Notes under the pieces: generated by a model
Databases searched by the model: none
Told to the model about the DNA's origin: nothing
The model's input: the letters and a program-made list of their open reading frames with translations, nothing else
Program-made: the position numbers and the translations under genes
Shown: in pieces, positions 1 to 11,937 of the stretch
Layout: the number at the start of each line of letters is the position of its first letter
Numbering within the stretch: the stretch's first letter is position 1
DNA from: Rotaria macrura
Taxonomy: Eukaryota > Rotifera > Eurotatoria > Philodinida > Philodinidae
Reading direction: 5' to 3'
Length of the DNA: 64,000 nucleotides
Assembly: GCA_900239685.1 (NCBI GenBank)
Contig: OENT01000260.1
Span: 84,681-148,680, forward strand

Positions 1-1557
1 TTTCGTAACATTTTCAATAGTAAAAACAGCTAATCTTATCTAGTTTTTAGAAACTTATTAACGCTATCTAGAGTATCTATTGAAATCCGATAGTTGATAA
101 GCTTATTATCAGTGGTATAAAAAGAAAAAAGAAAAGAATTAAGACATGTCTCTAATATCAAAATGGAAGTATTTGTGACAAAAACATATTTTTACTCCAT
201 CTCAAAGAAGTTTTTATATAGTTGTATCAATGTTTGTTCTTTCACAAATTATAGTCATTTTCGTCCAAGCCTATGAATAGGTTTTGATCTTCGATGTTAC
301 TATAAAGTAAATGGTCGAAAATAACACATTCTCTACGAGAATAACTCGTATGTCATGCATTCTATTTCGACTGTAGTAAAGAACCTTTATCTTAAGTCAT
401 ATGTCTGTTCGACTTTTGAAAATAACATATTGCTGCAGTGGTTCTTTTTTCTGCCACTACTGAGGATTTCGTTTGACAATATTCAACTCTTAGTTTTATA
501 CATTATGAGAATATGCAATCAGAAAAATTTGACAAATTTTATCAATTAATTCTAAACAACACATGAAAAAAGGATAACTTGATGAGACGGTCCCATGTCA
601 TCATCACTGTCATTTACTCTGATGAGTTTTTGCCATCTACTTTCTTCGAACTAAAGCATCTCATCAACTCTATCACGCTATTGTTCACACAATCTGGTCG
701 TCTGTCTTTGTTTTTCTATCATGTAAAATCATTACAGAGATTTTGTCACTTCAGATTTTCTACAAAAACAATAAACACTTTTGATATCAGCCTTAGTTTC
801 ATTCATGTTTTGAAGAAAGTGTAGACTATATTCTCTTATTATATCTTATAATGGGTACTTTTATTCACTACAGAGTGAAAAGTCTGTAAAAATCATGTAT
901 TATGTTGATATGTATATATATATACATATATAGATAATTGAGTTTTACGCATGTTAACTCAAAATTCAAAAATTGTTCCTTCGATTCAAACTCACTGTTG
1001 TGTTAAATATCTCATTCCACGGAATCCATTCATAGCTATTTTTCAAGGATCGCATTCAACTGTAAAGAACAAAGAATGTACGAATTACACAAAGACTGAT
1101 CTCAATATAGAAGCTTTGATCAATGTTCGAGGTTGATATTGTACTTACAAAAGTTATTGCAACTTTAATATATCATAATAAAAGTAATTAGAGGGTTGTC
1201 TTTAATACTAAAACATACTTGTGGCTGATGTATAAAAATTATCTACAAGTGGTTCTTGAAATCTTATCTGTTGAACCTCTTGGTAACTAATATCGAAATA
1301 ATAGCGAGTAAACCGTTTGCTGCACCGAATGTATTTATTTTAAAATGATGCACTGAAACAGATAGATATTGTTTAAAATCTGTTAAAAAACATAGTGAAT
1401 AGAATCATTTTTTTTGTCTGATCTAATGATGTTATTGCGTGAGTGTCAGTTGGAATCTATTTTTTCCTGCTGTCATCAGCCGTGACCGTGCAATAAATTG
1501 TTCAATAGAAGATATGACTTTAAAATTTGTCACTAGCTACGAATACATATGTATATG
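1..1557. other. Intergenic, no supported gene
   Basis: AT-rich DNA with no exon I can defend on either strand. I searched the minus strand for the missing TM6-TM7 exons of the GPCR that ends at 2361 and found none. A TA-rich microsatellite lies near 910-932. Confidence 0.5.
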
Positions 1558-2128
1558 TCGTGCCGAAGTTAGGGTGTTCATCGAAGTTACAACCTCGACG
1601 AAAATGTGATCGAAGTTGAAGCTCGACAATTTTGTTCGTCGAAGTTGTTTTTAAGCAAAACAGATACATACAGTTGGACACAAAAATTCATTATTCGCAC
1701 ATACTGCTGAATGATGACAGCGAGAGTTACATAACATTTTAGCTTGTTTGCAAATTGCATCGATTCGTTTTACAACCCGCGCTACAATCGCATTTCAAAA
1801 TTCCTTGTTAAACTGAGTTTTCCATTCGATACCGTCATCTTTACTCTTCACAGAAGGAGATAATATTGATGCAGCCATGATTTGGTTCGATTGTTGAAGT
1901 CGACCGTATATAGACATGGTGTGCACGTTCGAGATTGCCGATGAAAGTATAAACAGCTACCAGAGCCTTTTTTGTGGTCATTCATGAATCAGCTAGGTCT
2001 CACAGCGACAGAGAATTAAGTACCACCTCTAGTAAAAACAACTTCAACGACAACGTTTGTCGAAGTTAACTCAGACGAAAAAAATTGTCAAAGTTATAAC
2101 TTCGACGAAAACCCTAACTTCGACACGA
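1558..2128. mobile_element. MITE with TCGAAGTT-rich inverted repeats
   Basis: A 571-bp non-autonomous element. The left end (1558 on) and the reverse complement of the right end (up to 2128) align over about 90 nt, both beginning TCGTG-CGAAGTTAGGG. TATATG occurs just outside each end (1552-1557, 2129-2134), consistent with a 6-bp target duplication, but the site is a TA microsatellite so the exact limits are uncertain. Both arms repeat the motif TCGAAGTT at irregular spacing. There is no transposase. It lies about 230 bp beyond the last recognisable exon of the minus-strand GPCR. Confidence 0.75.
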
Positions 2129-2360
2129 TATATGTATATATATATTCTGATATTGTTTCTTATTCGCTCATCAACATTCTCGTTCATAGATAATTTGACA
2201 TTGTACAAAACGCATCGCGATGGTTTCTCGTTCAAACTAAAAGTGGTCATATTGTACAGCTTATTTTCAATTGTATCAAAAGTATGTCAACTGAAGTACT
2301 AGCAAATATTTGATGTAGTTTTGATTCTATGTATGAATCAAGTTTGAAAATTATCATTAC

Positions 2361-3551
2361 CATTCGTGTAACTCGACGTTGTTTTAATTGTAGTATTTTA
2401 TGAAATGTTCTCTAAAACAACAAAGAATTGATATTGATTATTCGTTTTTCTTTTTGTCTTGTAAAAGTTGCTATTGTATCTTACAGTATTTCCATAGTTA
2501 GCCATTTTTCGACTTGCTTTAATCACATGCAATGCTAATTTAGTATAACATACGATAATGACAACCAATGGTAAAGCATAGTAGGAACAGAATGGAAATA
2601 AACAAACAATCAGATTTTCATGTTCATTAACTCCACAAGCAGTATTTGATGGTGTTAATATACGAGATACTACATAGTAAGGAATAATAAGGAAAAAAGA
2701 GCCTATAAGAAACAAAAATGGAAAAATCATTTGTAAAATACAAGAAAGTATGTAGTTTTAATTTAATAAACATCACCATTATACCGACAATGAATCAATG
2801 ATAGTATGATACTCAAACGATTAATTCTCTTTTAATTAATATTCTTTTATAGTCGATTAGATTGTCATTCTCCCATCGACACTCGACTGACAGTAGGCCA
2901 AAGATACTCATGAGTAAGGATTTGGTATATCGATAATAATGTAATTCAATATATAATATGAAAATGGATACTCATCGTAGAAACTTACATGCCCAAATAA
3001 TAATACAAATTATAAAAGCATTACGTGGTGTACGCCATCCCAGTTTGGATTTCGGTTGAACAATATATAAATATCGATCGATACTCATTACAGCTAATAT
3101 ATTACAAGTAGCTTGTAAAAATCCCTAGGATGAAAAATCTATTCGAACTTTCTTTTGCACACAAATAAACTTACGTAGGCAAGATATGTGTAGATCTTAC
3201 ATGCCATGTTACCAAAAGGATATCTATTGGCTACACCCAAGTACGTTGTATAAGGTATTGAAAGTGTCAAAAATAAAAGATCAGCTAAAGCTAAATTAAT
3301 GACATAACAATTTGTTACATTTCGATAGTTTTGCTTCCAAATAGCTACATAGATAACCATTGAGTTACCTATTATGAAAAACCAATGAAATAAAGTATTG
3401 TGATGTATTGAATAGTGTCAACAAAAAAAACCCTACCGATAAGACCAAAAACAAATATTAGAAAGTAGAATAAAAGTAAGACACGACCAGAAAATTGTGA
3501 AACTCCTTGTTCGGTCGATTTTGCTATGATTGTTTCGTTCATGATCATCAT
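2361..3551 (-). CDS. Rhodopsin-like (class A) peptide GPCR, incomplete at the C-terminus
   Basis: Five exons on the minus strand: 3551-3437, 3368-3175, 3124-2989, 2702-2485, 2411-2361, all with GT-AG junctions in phase. Together they encode about 238 residues. Visible hallmarks are a TM1 GNS motif, TM2 NLALADLLF, a conserved Cys before TM3 in NMACKIY, the end-of-TM3 motif SIDRYLYIV (DRY at about 119-121), a WRTPR intracellular loop, an ECL2 Cys in NTACGV, TM5, and a pre-TM6 QRRVTRM. The TM2-TM4 pattern resembles kisspeptin, galanin and allatostatin-A receptors, so a neuropeptide ligand at the plasma membrane is likely but unproven. TM6, TM7 and NPxxY were not found. The last exon ends at a possible GTAATG donor; reading through instead reaches a stop in about 35 codons with no TM6. 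A MITE lies just downstream. The gene is either continued by distant exons or 3'-truncated. Confidence 0.8.
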
Positions 3552-5531
3552 ATTTTTTTATTTCAAGTAATATTTTTCAATCATCTATTGTTCGAAAATT
3601 ATTCATCTAAAACATTAGAGAATATTCAGAAAAATGAATAAGAAATAGATAGCTTACTAACACGAAGAGGAGACAGAAAAAATTTTAATATAGTAGAGAT
3701 TATTCCTAATCATTCGTATTCTTTTTTAAATCACATTACTTGACGACATATATCAACTACAAAGTGATTAGAAGTGATAGTTTTCATAATAAAAATGTTC
3801 ACTATTAGTCTTGCTTTTCTCAAAAACGTTTTTTTTTCTTGAGTGCTTCCATTCATTCTAGAATAATCGAAGTATGAAGAAAATCTTTTTGAAATGAGAA
3901 AGACTCTATAAAGAATGGTAACTATTTATTGATACAAGTAATGAATGAAGTATTCCCAGTCATATTTTCGTCAGTCTAGAATATAAGTACTATTCTAATT
4001 TCCTCAAGCATATATCTTAACCCAAATCTATCTTGTGCACTTATCTAATCTCAATTATAATGAGTAGTTTTCACTGAGGTACTAATTCCACAACAATCAT
4101 TACTCATCATATTATACTGATGTTATTGAATGATAAACTCAGCCTTACATTCAATAGTACTTTTTCAAAGTTATAGATGAATGAAATTTCAAAATGTTTT
4201 AGTAATTATTCTGTTCTACGAAGATACATTTATGCAAATAATTAAGTTCACATGTCACTACCAAATCATGTTTATTAAGATTAATATGGATTTGCCATGC
4301 ATGTTATGATATTTTATCATGGAAAAATAAAAAACATATATGGTTAACATAAATTTATACACGGTCTAAAAGATAAACCATTTATATCATATGACAAAAG
4401 CTAATCAGTCTTCACTAAAAAAGTCTAACCTAATATGATTTAGCTTTTTGATGCATCCTTTAATAAATAATCTGTTTTTTGACGAAAAAAAAGGTTTTTT
4501 AGCAAATGTTATAATATTTTAGTAATCGGTTCATTAATTTTAATTTCCTGTAAAGAAACGAAGCTTTATAGCTCATCATAATAAGACTACTCTATAGTTT
4601 TTCCTTCAATAGATAGAATATGAAATACGATAAAGCAGAAATGAATATAATAAATCTATTCATTCCACTTCATCTCCCGTTATCGGACGTTAGTTTCTAT
4701 ATTTTCCTATTGTAGACAATAAAGTCGCACCACGTACTCAATTAAAGATACTTCAGTAAATTTTGTATATTTTCGAAAGACAAAAGATATTCAACTATTT
4801 TAATTATTTTTTAACATCTTCTAGAAAGTACTCATTTCAAATCTTGTCTGTCATTCATCGTTGCTGATTTCGATTCGTCTTTTTAATGGAATAGAAGTGC
4901 TCTTGTAATTAACTTGAATGAAAAAGAAAGAGCTAGAGTTAATAATAGGAATAAACCTTTTGAACTAAACTAGTCTAATCAACATAATTGATTGCTAACC
5001 TTATACATCTAAATATAATAAAAACAAAAAGAGTACCTTACAACAGTAACAACCAAATTTGCGTTTGGACAGAAGCGATACAATTGGTGGCGGCGTCTTC
5101 TTTTTAATAATTTAGGTACTCTAAGTAAGAATTTCTATGATTCATTTGCTTAACTTAAATTTATTATTAAAGTAAATTAAACAGATAAAATTGATGGTTC
5201 TGTTATTAGTCAAAAACATTAAAAGTAAATTGTCACTTTGAATTGTTATGGAAAACTAGTTACTATTAAATTAGAAACTCAACAAGACTCGATCTATTTC
5301 TTTTATGAACTATTCAATGATTTCGTTCGAGGTGAGTGACAGTCTCAATAGATTCTATTCTAATGATAGTGTCAGCATGTTATCAATGGAATATTTCGAT
5401 TAACCAAGATTCTAATTTCTCATGAGAAAATCATAAAGTAAGTCAATTTTTTTATTCTTACCTTCTCGTGTTCTTTAGATTTTTTATTTGTTAGATTTTA
5501 GGATAGTTTTTTCCTCACTTTTAAAGAACTA
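3552..5531. other. Intergenic, no supported gene
   Basis: Starts immediately 5' of the GPCR start codon, so it should include that gene's promoter. It is otherwise AT-rich DNA with scattered homopolymer runs. I see no conserved exon, RNA gene or transposon terminus. Confidence 0.5.
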
Positions 5532-6199
5532 CATGGGTCATTCTGAAAGTTCTCAAGTGTGCAATACTGTTAGCTTAGTTCGAAAGAATTTCATTATACT
5601 TGTTTGAAGTAATGTCCTTGTTCACTAATACACTTTTTCATTCTTTCGAACTACTTTTTATAACATTGGCAGAAATCACCTTTTTCAAGACAGTCTATGT
5701 GTGTTCTGACAGCATCATGAAGTTCATTAATATTCCGGAAGCGTTTACAAAAAAGTTGCTCTTTAATTTTACCAGTTTAAGAACAACTTCGATACTTTCT
5801 GGAATAAATGCAGTTCTTGGCCGACCAGCACGGGGTTCATCTTCAAAAAGATCCCTGCCACGACTGAATTCAGCAAAAATATGTAAACTTTGGCACGAGA
5901 AACACAATAGTCATCAAAGGTTTTTGTTTAATGATTCAAGACATTCCTCTTGCGACAATTGTTTTTTGTAATCATAATAAATCATAACTCGAATATGTTC
6001 TCGTGTTAGATTCATGATGGTGCAAAAAAAATATGTCAGTAGTGAATCACTTAATCTACAAAACAATCAAAGGAAAAATGTCTAAGAGCTTAAAGTGTGT
6101 ATATTTTCTTCTAAGATTTGGGTCTACTACCACAACTACGAAAGTCTTAGATATCTTGTAATTTAAGAAAGAATCTAAAAACTTTCAGAATGACCCATG
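5532..6199 (-). mobile_element. Internally deleted mariner element
   Basis: A 668-bp element with inverted termini CATGGGTCATTCTGAAAG at both ends. The minus strand starts at an ATG at 6015 and reads a mariner transposase N-terminus (MNLTREHIRV, then SQEECLESLNK). A stop and a frameshift follow, then the characteristic FSRGRDLFEDEPRAGRPRT helix-turn-helix segment around 5830-5880. After that the reading jumps to a mariner C-terminus (about 5740-5600: AVRTHIDCLEK, then ERMKKCISEQGHYF). The whole central catalytic region with the DDD triad is missing. The element is non-autonomous and also carries stops and frameshifts. The outer dinucleotides are TA on the left and CA on the right, so the target duplication has decayed or my boundary is off by two. 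Confidence 0.85.
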
Positions 6200-9100
6200 C
6201 ATATTTACTCATTATCGTTCTTATGACTTTCATCGAATAATAAGAAGATAAAAACCAACTCAGAAAATTTAAGTTGCACTCACAAGAAAAATAAAGTAAG
6301 CAGCTTCTTTTCATTACTTAACGTAATTACAAATCATGACATAATTTTCCGAAATAAAAAATTCTCACGTTCAAACTTACTTCTAACGTTTCTTTCACTT
6401 AGATTAATTATACAGTAAAATATAAATGATAACAAACTATACAATGAACAATATACGAGAAGTTTTAATGCATCTGAATTATTAAAACTAATAGATTCAA
6501 AAATTTTTCATTAGTGCAGTTTCATTTAAAATAATATAAAAACAGACATGAGTGTATGTATCTCTTGTTGAAAAGAAAAAGAAACTAGGAACAATAACAT
6601 CCTCAGTTTTCTACCTACCCATGTGGCTTTATTTCAAGTATTTCGAATAAAAATGAACGTAATTGAATTGCAAATAACACTGTTCATGAGACACGATGTC
6701 ATCTAGTATTTTCTAGCTTTTATCTTTTCTTTTTTGATAAAGAAAATAGCCACCGTTGCACCATCCAAAACAATGGGAGGTGTACTAATTGATTCTTGAG
6801 AGAATTATAACGTGAGCAGTAGAATTTCTCGGTGTAAAAATTAATGGGTCGATACTGAGATAGGTACTGTGAGTTTGTAACGCAATACGCTGTTAATAGC
6901 TCGAACAAATTTAAATAAATACGACGAATAGAATAAGAAATAAATTCAATATCTAGTAAAGCAAATAATACCAACTATTTTTTGTGTTTGATTTCCATAA
7001 TGGACCTCTTTTTTGTAATTTAAATTGAATTTGCCTGTAAAAAGTCAGCATGATATAAAAGAAGTTAATATGATGATAGATATTCAAACATGATATCCCT
7101 CTGCTACACAAATGACATATTTTGACTAGAAACTGAATAAAATTAGCAAAGCAATGTTAATCTATTTTCTTATCAATCACGCAATTTCATTTTCGGCACT
7201 ACTGTACTGGAAATGAAAAGCCAAAGAACCTTTAGTAGAAATTGATATATTGCATGACAAATAGATACCTATTTCTTACTGTTGCATGCCAATGCATTTA
7301 AATTTTGTCGTTCTGCGTGATAAAAGAAAAGAAATCAGTCGTCAAAATTTATTTCGTAGATTTGGAAACAATTCATTCGGGCACTTATTATATATACTAA
7401 TTAATAGCCGTCATTTATATGAAATTTTACTCAAATCAATACGTATATTTATTCATGTTGATAGACAATAGTTCTAGCTAGTTTATTTGAAAAACTATCG
7501 CACTCAGATTTTTCTATTGCACTCTCATTTTAAAGCGTATTTTATGCACCACTGATTGAGAGAACTATGTTTTGCTAACATAATTTATCAAATGCCACTT
7601 TTCACGAATGAAAAATTCGAACAACTGTCAATGTTCAATGAAAATAAACTAAAATAAATTATCAATCATAAGATACTACACTAGATTTCATGCAGTCATA
7701 ATAATCTATGAGTACGAAAAAAAGAAAATGAGTAATGTTATTGAGTGATAAAAAAGAAACTGGAGAAACAAACCTTCATGGAACTGTATAAGGGTTTTTC
7801 TGAATAGAAACATTGTATGTGTATGATAGTGTAAAACATACGCAAGAAAACACTTTTGAATAATGTTTACTATCGATGATTAATGATACTATTTCAATAG
7901 GCTAATTTTCAACTACATAATTTTATTTTTGTTGCATAACTTTATGCGTAGGAAACTTTCAAAATGGAAAGACTTAAAACAAGAAGCAGTTGTAACTGAG
8001 TGTAGCTCCTGTTTCAAATATTAAAAGAATCATCTCATCATTGAATTTTAATTAGAATGAATGCTATCATCGCTACAACTAAGAAAATAAGACAAACTGT
8101 CGCATGGAACATGTGAGTTGTACATGAAAATCTTATTCTATAAAATAGAAGATTCAATTAAAATCACCTGAAAGTTAGAAAGTCGAGTCAATTTCACACA
8201 AATAACTATCGGAAATAAAAAAAGGTTTCAACTTCACAAAGCAAATCGATTGACATTTAAAAAAAACGTCAACGAACTTACTAGTCAGAAATATAAGAAA
8301 GACCGGCTTTTTGCAATGTTCTTTGCATATTATATGTAGATTAAGGAACTGTAAGTAATTATGTATCATTATTTGATTGACAGAAAGTAATTAAAAGAAA
8401 AATAGATTTTCTTTGTTCTTTCTAGAGTTAGAGGGAAATCGTTTTTCTCTCGGATATGAAATTAAATACTGGGAAAGGAACAAAATGAGCGCAGAACTTA
8501 TTCACACATGATTCAGCTTTAAGAAAAAAGCGCAGCAAAGTTCAAGGCTGATTCAAAACTAGATGTTATTTTTTATCGTCTTCGATCTCCATTTATGTTG
8601 ATTATTCAAATGAGTTCTTAAAACATTCCACGTATTTGTCAGAATACGATTTGTGACTAATACTAAGTAGGGAAAGATTTGACACAAGAAATTTTTACCA
8701 ATAATGAAAACTATTAACATTAAACAGCATGCTGGCTTATCGAGAGTGTTTAAATAAAGATCTGAGAAACATAAGAATAGGTTACAGATTGGGAAAAACT
8801 TTAACCTGGAAAAATCGGCTATATATCCATTAAACTGACAATATTTTTATTTGTGATATGATAAAACTTTGACTTATTTACTGAAGTAACCTCTTCGTTA
8901 ATAATGCTTCAATGTTTATGTAGTTAAACTTTCAGTTAAATATGGATATCTTTCGACTGTAATACATACCTATTTTTTGTTTCTTTAAAATCATGTTATC
9001 TCTTGTTTTGTTCTCGATTAGTACTAATACTATTCTCATTCTGTATGCTGTTTTAGCGAGTTTAACTTTATTAATGTGATAATCAGTAGCAGGGTTATTG

Positions 9101-11625
9101 AGTTTGATGTTAATAAGTTTTCTATTTTCGATAAACGAGTGGTAACAATACTATGGCTCACAATATTGAACCACGACTTGTGGGGCATGAAATATGAAAA
9201 ATCTCTACATTGAAAATGGTGTATCGAGCTGAAATATAGAGACTTGATCAAAACTCATCAATTATAATGCTAGATTAATCTTTATCTTTTTTTCGTGAAG
9301 AGTGAATCTCTTCTGCACAAAAACCATCTTCGATCCATTCGTTCTATCGAAAAATCGATGAGAAAAACATGGATTTATGGTTGCTTATTCAAATCGGTTT
9401 TAAAACGATGGAAGAGCAAACCCTGTCTGAGAGACACAGAATTCTTAGACTGTATTTATTGAACGAATAATTCAAATGCAATCATTTATGATGGGCAGTT
9501 CATAAATTGATGTATGATATGTTTTAAATATAATTATCTAGACAATTGATTGATTGCATAGTGGTTTTTGTAAGTAAAAGTTTACAATGAAGTTTACTGT
9601 AGTTTATTTAAAAGAAAAAAGGAGTCATTATTAAACTGATAACATCTGTCATTAATCATTAACATATAAAAAAAGTACGTTAAGAAAATCAATTCATCAA
9701 TGGATTTATCGTTCCTTGTTCTACTAAACTAAAGCCTTAACGCATAGTAGATATAAGAAAAATATTTGATTCTTGACTTTAGAAGTTGTAGAATAAATTG
9801 AGTTACAATAGAGCATGAAGTTATTTAGAAGAATAGAAAGCATCTGTCTGTTTTTCTCGTAAGCTATTATATACTAACAAGATATGTCATCGTATTTGAA
9901 GTTTAATGATGAACTGTTACTTTTGATATATAGCAAAACAGAGGTGAATTTATAAAGCATTTTTAGCTATTTTTAATTCTGAAACTTTAAAACATGCTTA
10001 AGTTCTTTTTTTTCGTTACATTCAATGCAAATGTGAAACAAATTCGACCCAGGCAGGATTCATTTCTTCTCTTCCTCTTTTAAACAATGTATATAGAATT
10101 TAACAACTTTTAAAATATTTCCTAGAATAATGCTACTCTTTTCTCTTCGTCGTATCTTTACAATCTAGAGCTTCAATTAATATAACTATTAGTAGCGAAA
10201 GAATTAGACATATTCTATTTCACTGTCTCATATTCTTCTTGGATACTGGATTGATATTAAGAGAATGAATTTGCTTTTCGATGACCTAACAACATGTCAA
10301 ACATTTTGATGTGATTGATTGAGAATAGCAATAATGTGAAGTATTCCAAAAAAGAGAGAAAGACAACGTTTCTACATATGCTTAAAAGAAAAGCATGGTG
10401 AAGTCTGTTCGGGATAGTATTAGCGCCTGGTTTTGGAATGTTCCTGTGTGGGAAAAATGAAGAAAAAATACCTAATTAAGATCAAGAGACTATGTCTTGA
10501 TGATTACTATACTGAAATGTCTAACTATTTCTGTACACATATTATTTAAACACATACCAAATCTTTCATTTACGATCGAAATTATAAAAGTGGCATTATC
10601 TATCTTTGTTCATGTTCCAGTATATATATATATATATATATATGTTTGGGTGTGGGTGTGTGAGGTTGTGAGATTGTGTGATGAGTGACGTTGACAGTGA
10701 CAGAGACATGTTTTCCTTCTTCTTTGAAGTATTTTTCCTCAGTGTTTTCTCTAGATTTACCAAATAACTCACACAATTTTTAACTGTATTACTTTACATT
10801 TTTATATATTCTATCTTTTAATTCAGACTTCTAAGTCTATTTACTTAAGATTGATTCCGATCGGATATTAATGGAATATTGTAAACAAGGATGGAAAAGT
10901 CGACATTCACATAATAGATTCCATCGATTTAGTCAGGCATGTGTTAATCGAGACACACAACATTCTCATAGAATTCATGCTTTCAGCTGTCTATTCTTTC
11001 CAAGAGTTTATCGAATATAAATGATGCCTAGTTCAGGGATTCCAAATCTAAATGTGTGAAATCGAATGGCACAAGCATTGATCTCAATTGGTGCCTATGC
11101 GTGTCAACTACATATGAAAAAAACTGTCTTTTTCTGTCAAGTTCGTCCATAAAACTTTTATAGACGAACGTATATATGAATGTAACTGATTTAAATAAAA
11201 TAAGTATTTTTTAATTAAAATTCTTAATTTTAATCCGTAATATTGGTGTTGGTAAACTTTGTCTCAATTTATTGTATTTCTAAATATTAAACGACTAGAA
11301 CGTTACGTCAATTATTTCAACTGTACTCAATAGGATTTTACTGAAGACAATAATAAGAATAGATTACTATAGTAAGGAGAAAAAATAGATGTAAGAAATC
11401 AACAGTTCACTCATAAAATAGTTCAGAAAGAAAGTTAAGTTATTTGGAACAAATGACAGATCACGCAAACATTAGTTATTGATAAAGGAAAAATAATGAT
11501 TGGAAAAGGAAACAAACTTAGACATAAAATACTATAAAGTCTTAAAATAATGCTTTTGTAGGATTGCGAAGTTTTTTTTAGAGAAAATTCTTAATTATGA
11601 TTAAAAGCATATGCACTATGATATA
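6200..11625. other. Intergenic, no supported gene
   Basis: 5.4 kb of AT-rich DNA. Open frames such as minus 6974-6720 (84 codons, Arg/Tyr-rich), plus 7286-7471 and minus 9251-9036 have no recognisable domain and no splice context that I could extend. A (TA)n then GTG-rich microsatellite lies at about 10620-10690. A short plus-strand frame starting near 10870 (MEYCKQGWKSRH...) is open for about 50 codons but is unsupported. Confidence 0.45.
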
Positions 11626-11937
11626 TCATAGATTCTTTGGCCCTCGTTGGATTCGCGTTGGTGTAACTAAATCTTCGTGTTTATTTTGAGTTTGACTATC
11701 ATCATTTGCATGAAATTTCTCAGTGAATGATGTACGTCTAGTTTTTGGTGCCGGAACAGGTTTCGGTGCCGGTTTGTATATCATTAAATCGAGACTTTGT
11801 GCACTACGAACAGTCGAATGATTTACAGCCAAACAGCGTGCAATAAGTCCGACAAGAATCATAACACCAATAAAGACAAATGCTATAATTGATTCTGTCG
11901 GTACAAAATCAGGTTTCACAGTTGTCGACGAAGACAT
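11626..11937 (-). CDS. Small single-pass membrane protein, unknown function
   Basis: An uninterrupted 103-codon frame from the ATG at 11937 to a stop at 11626. Residues about 1-15 are polar and Ser/Thr-rich. Residues about 16-38 form one hydrophobic segment (IIAFVFIGVMILVGLIA). The rest is a cytosolic-type tail with a proline-rich KPAPKPVPAPKTRR stretch and a charged C-terminus. There is no cleavable signal peptide, so a signal-anchor topology is likely. I do not recognise a family. The length, low complexity only in the Pro segment and clean start make a real single-exon gene more likely than chance, but an extra 5' or 3' exon cannot be excluded. Confidence 0.5.
   Translation of the reverse strand: MSSSTTVKPDFVPTESIIAFVFIGVMILVGLIARCLAVNHSTVRSAQSLDLMIYKPAPKPVPAPKTRRTSFTEKFHANDDSQTQNKHEDLVTPTRIQRGPKNL

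Noticed and set aside
1140..1200. Minus-strand DNPLITFIMIY resembling the GPCR TM7 NPxxY motif
   Set aside because: The preceding residues are not a membrane helix, no acceptor joins it in phase to the TM5/pre-TM6 exons, and a stop follows at once.
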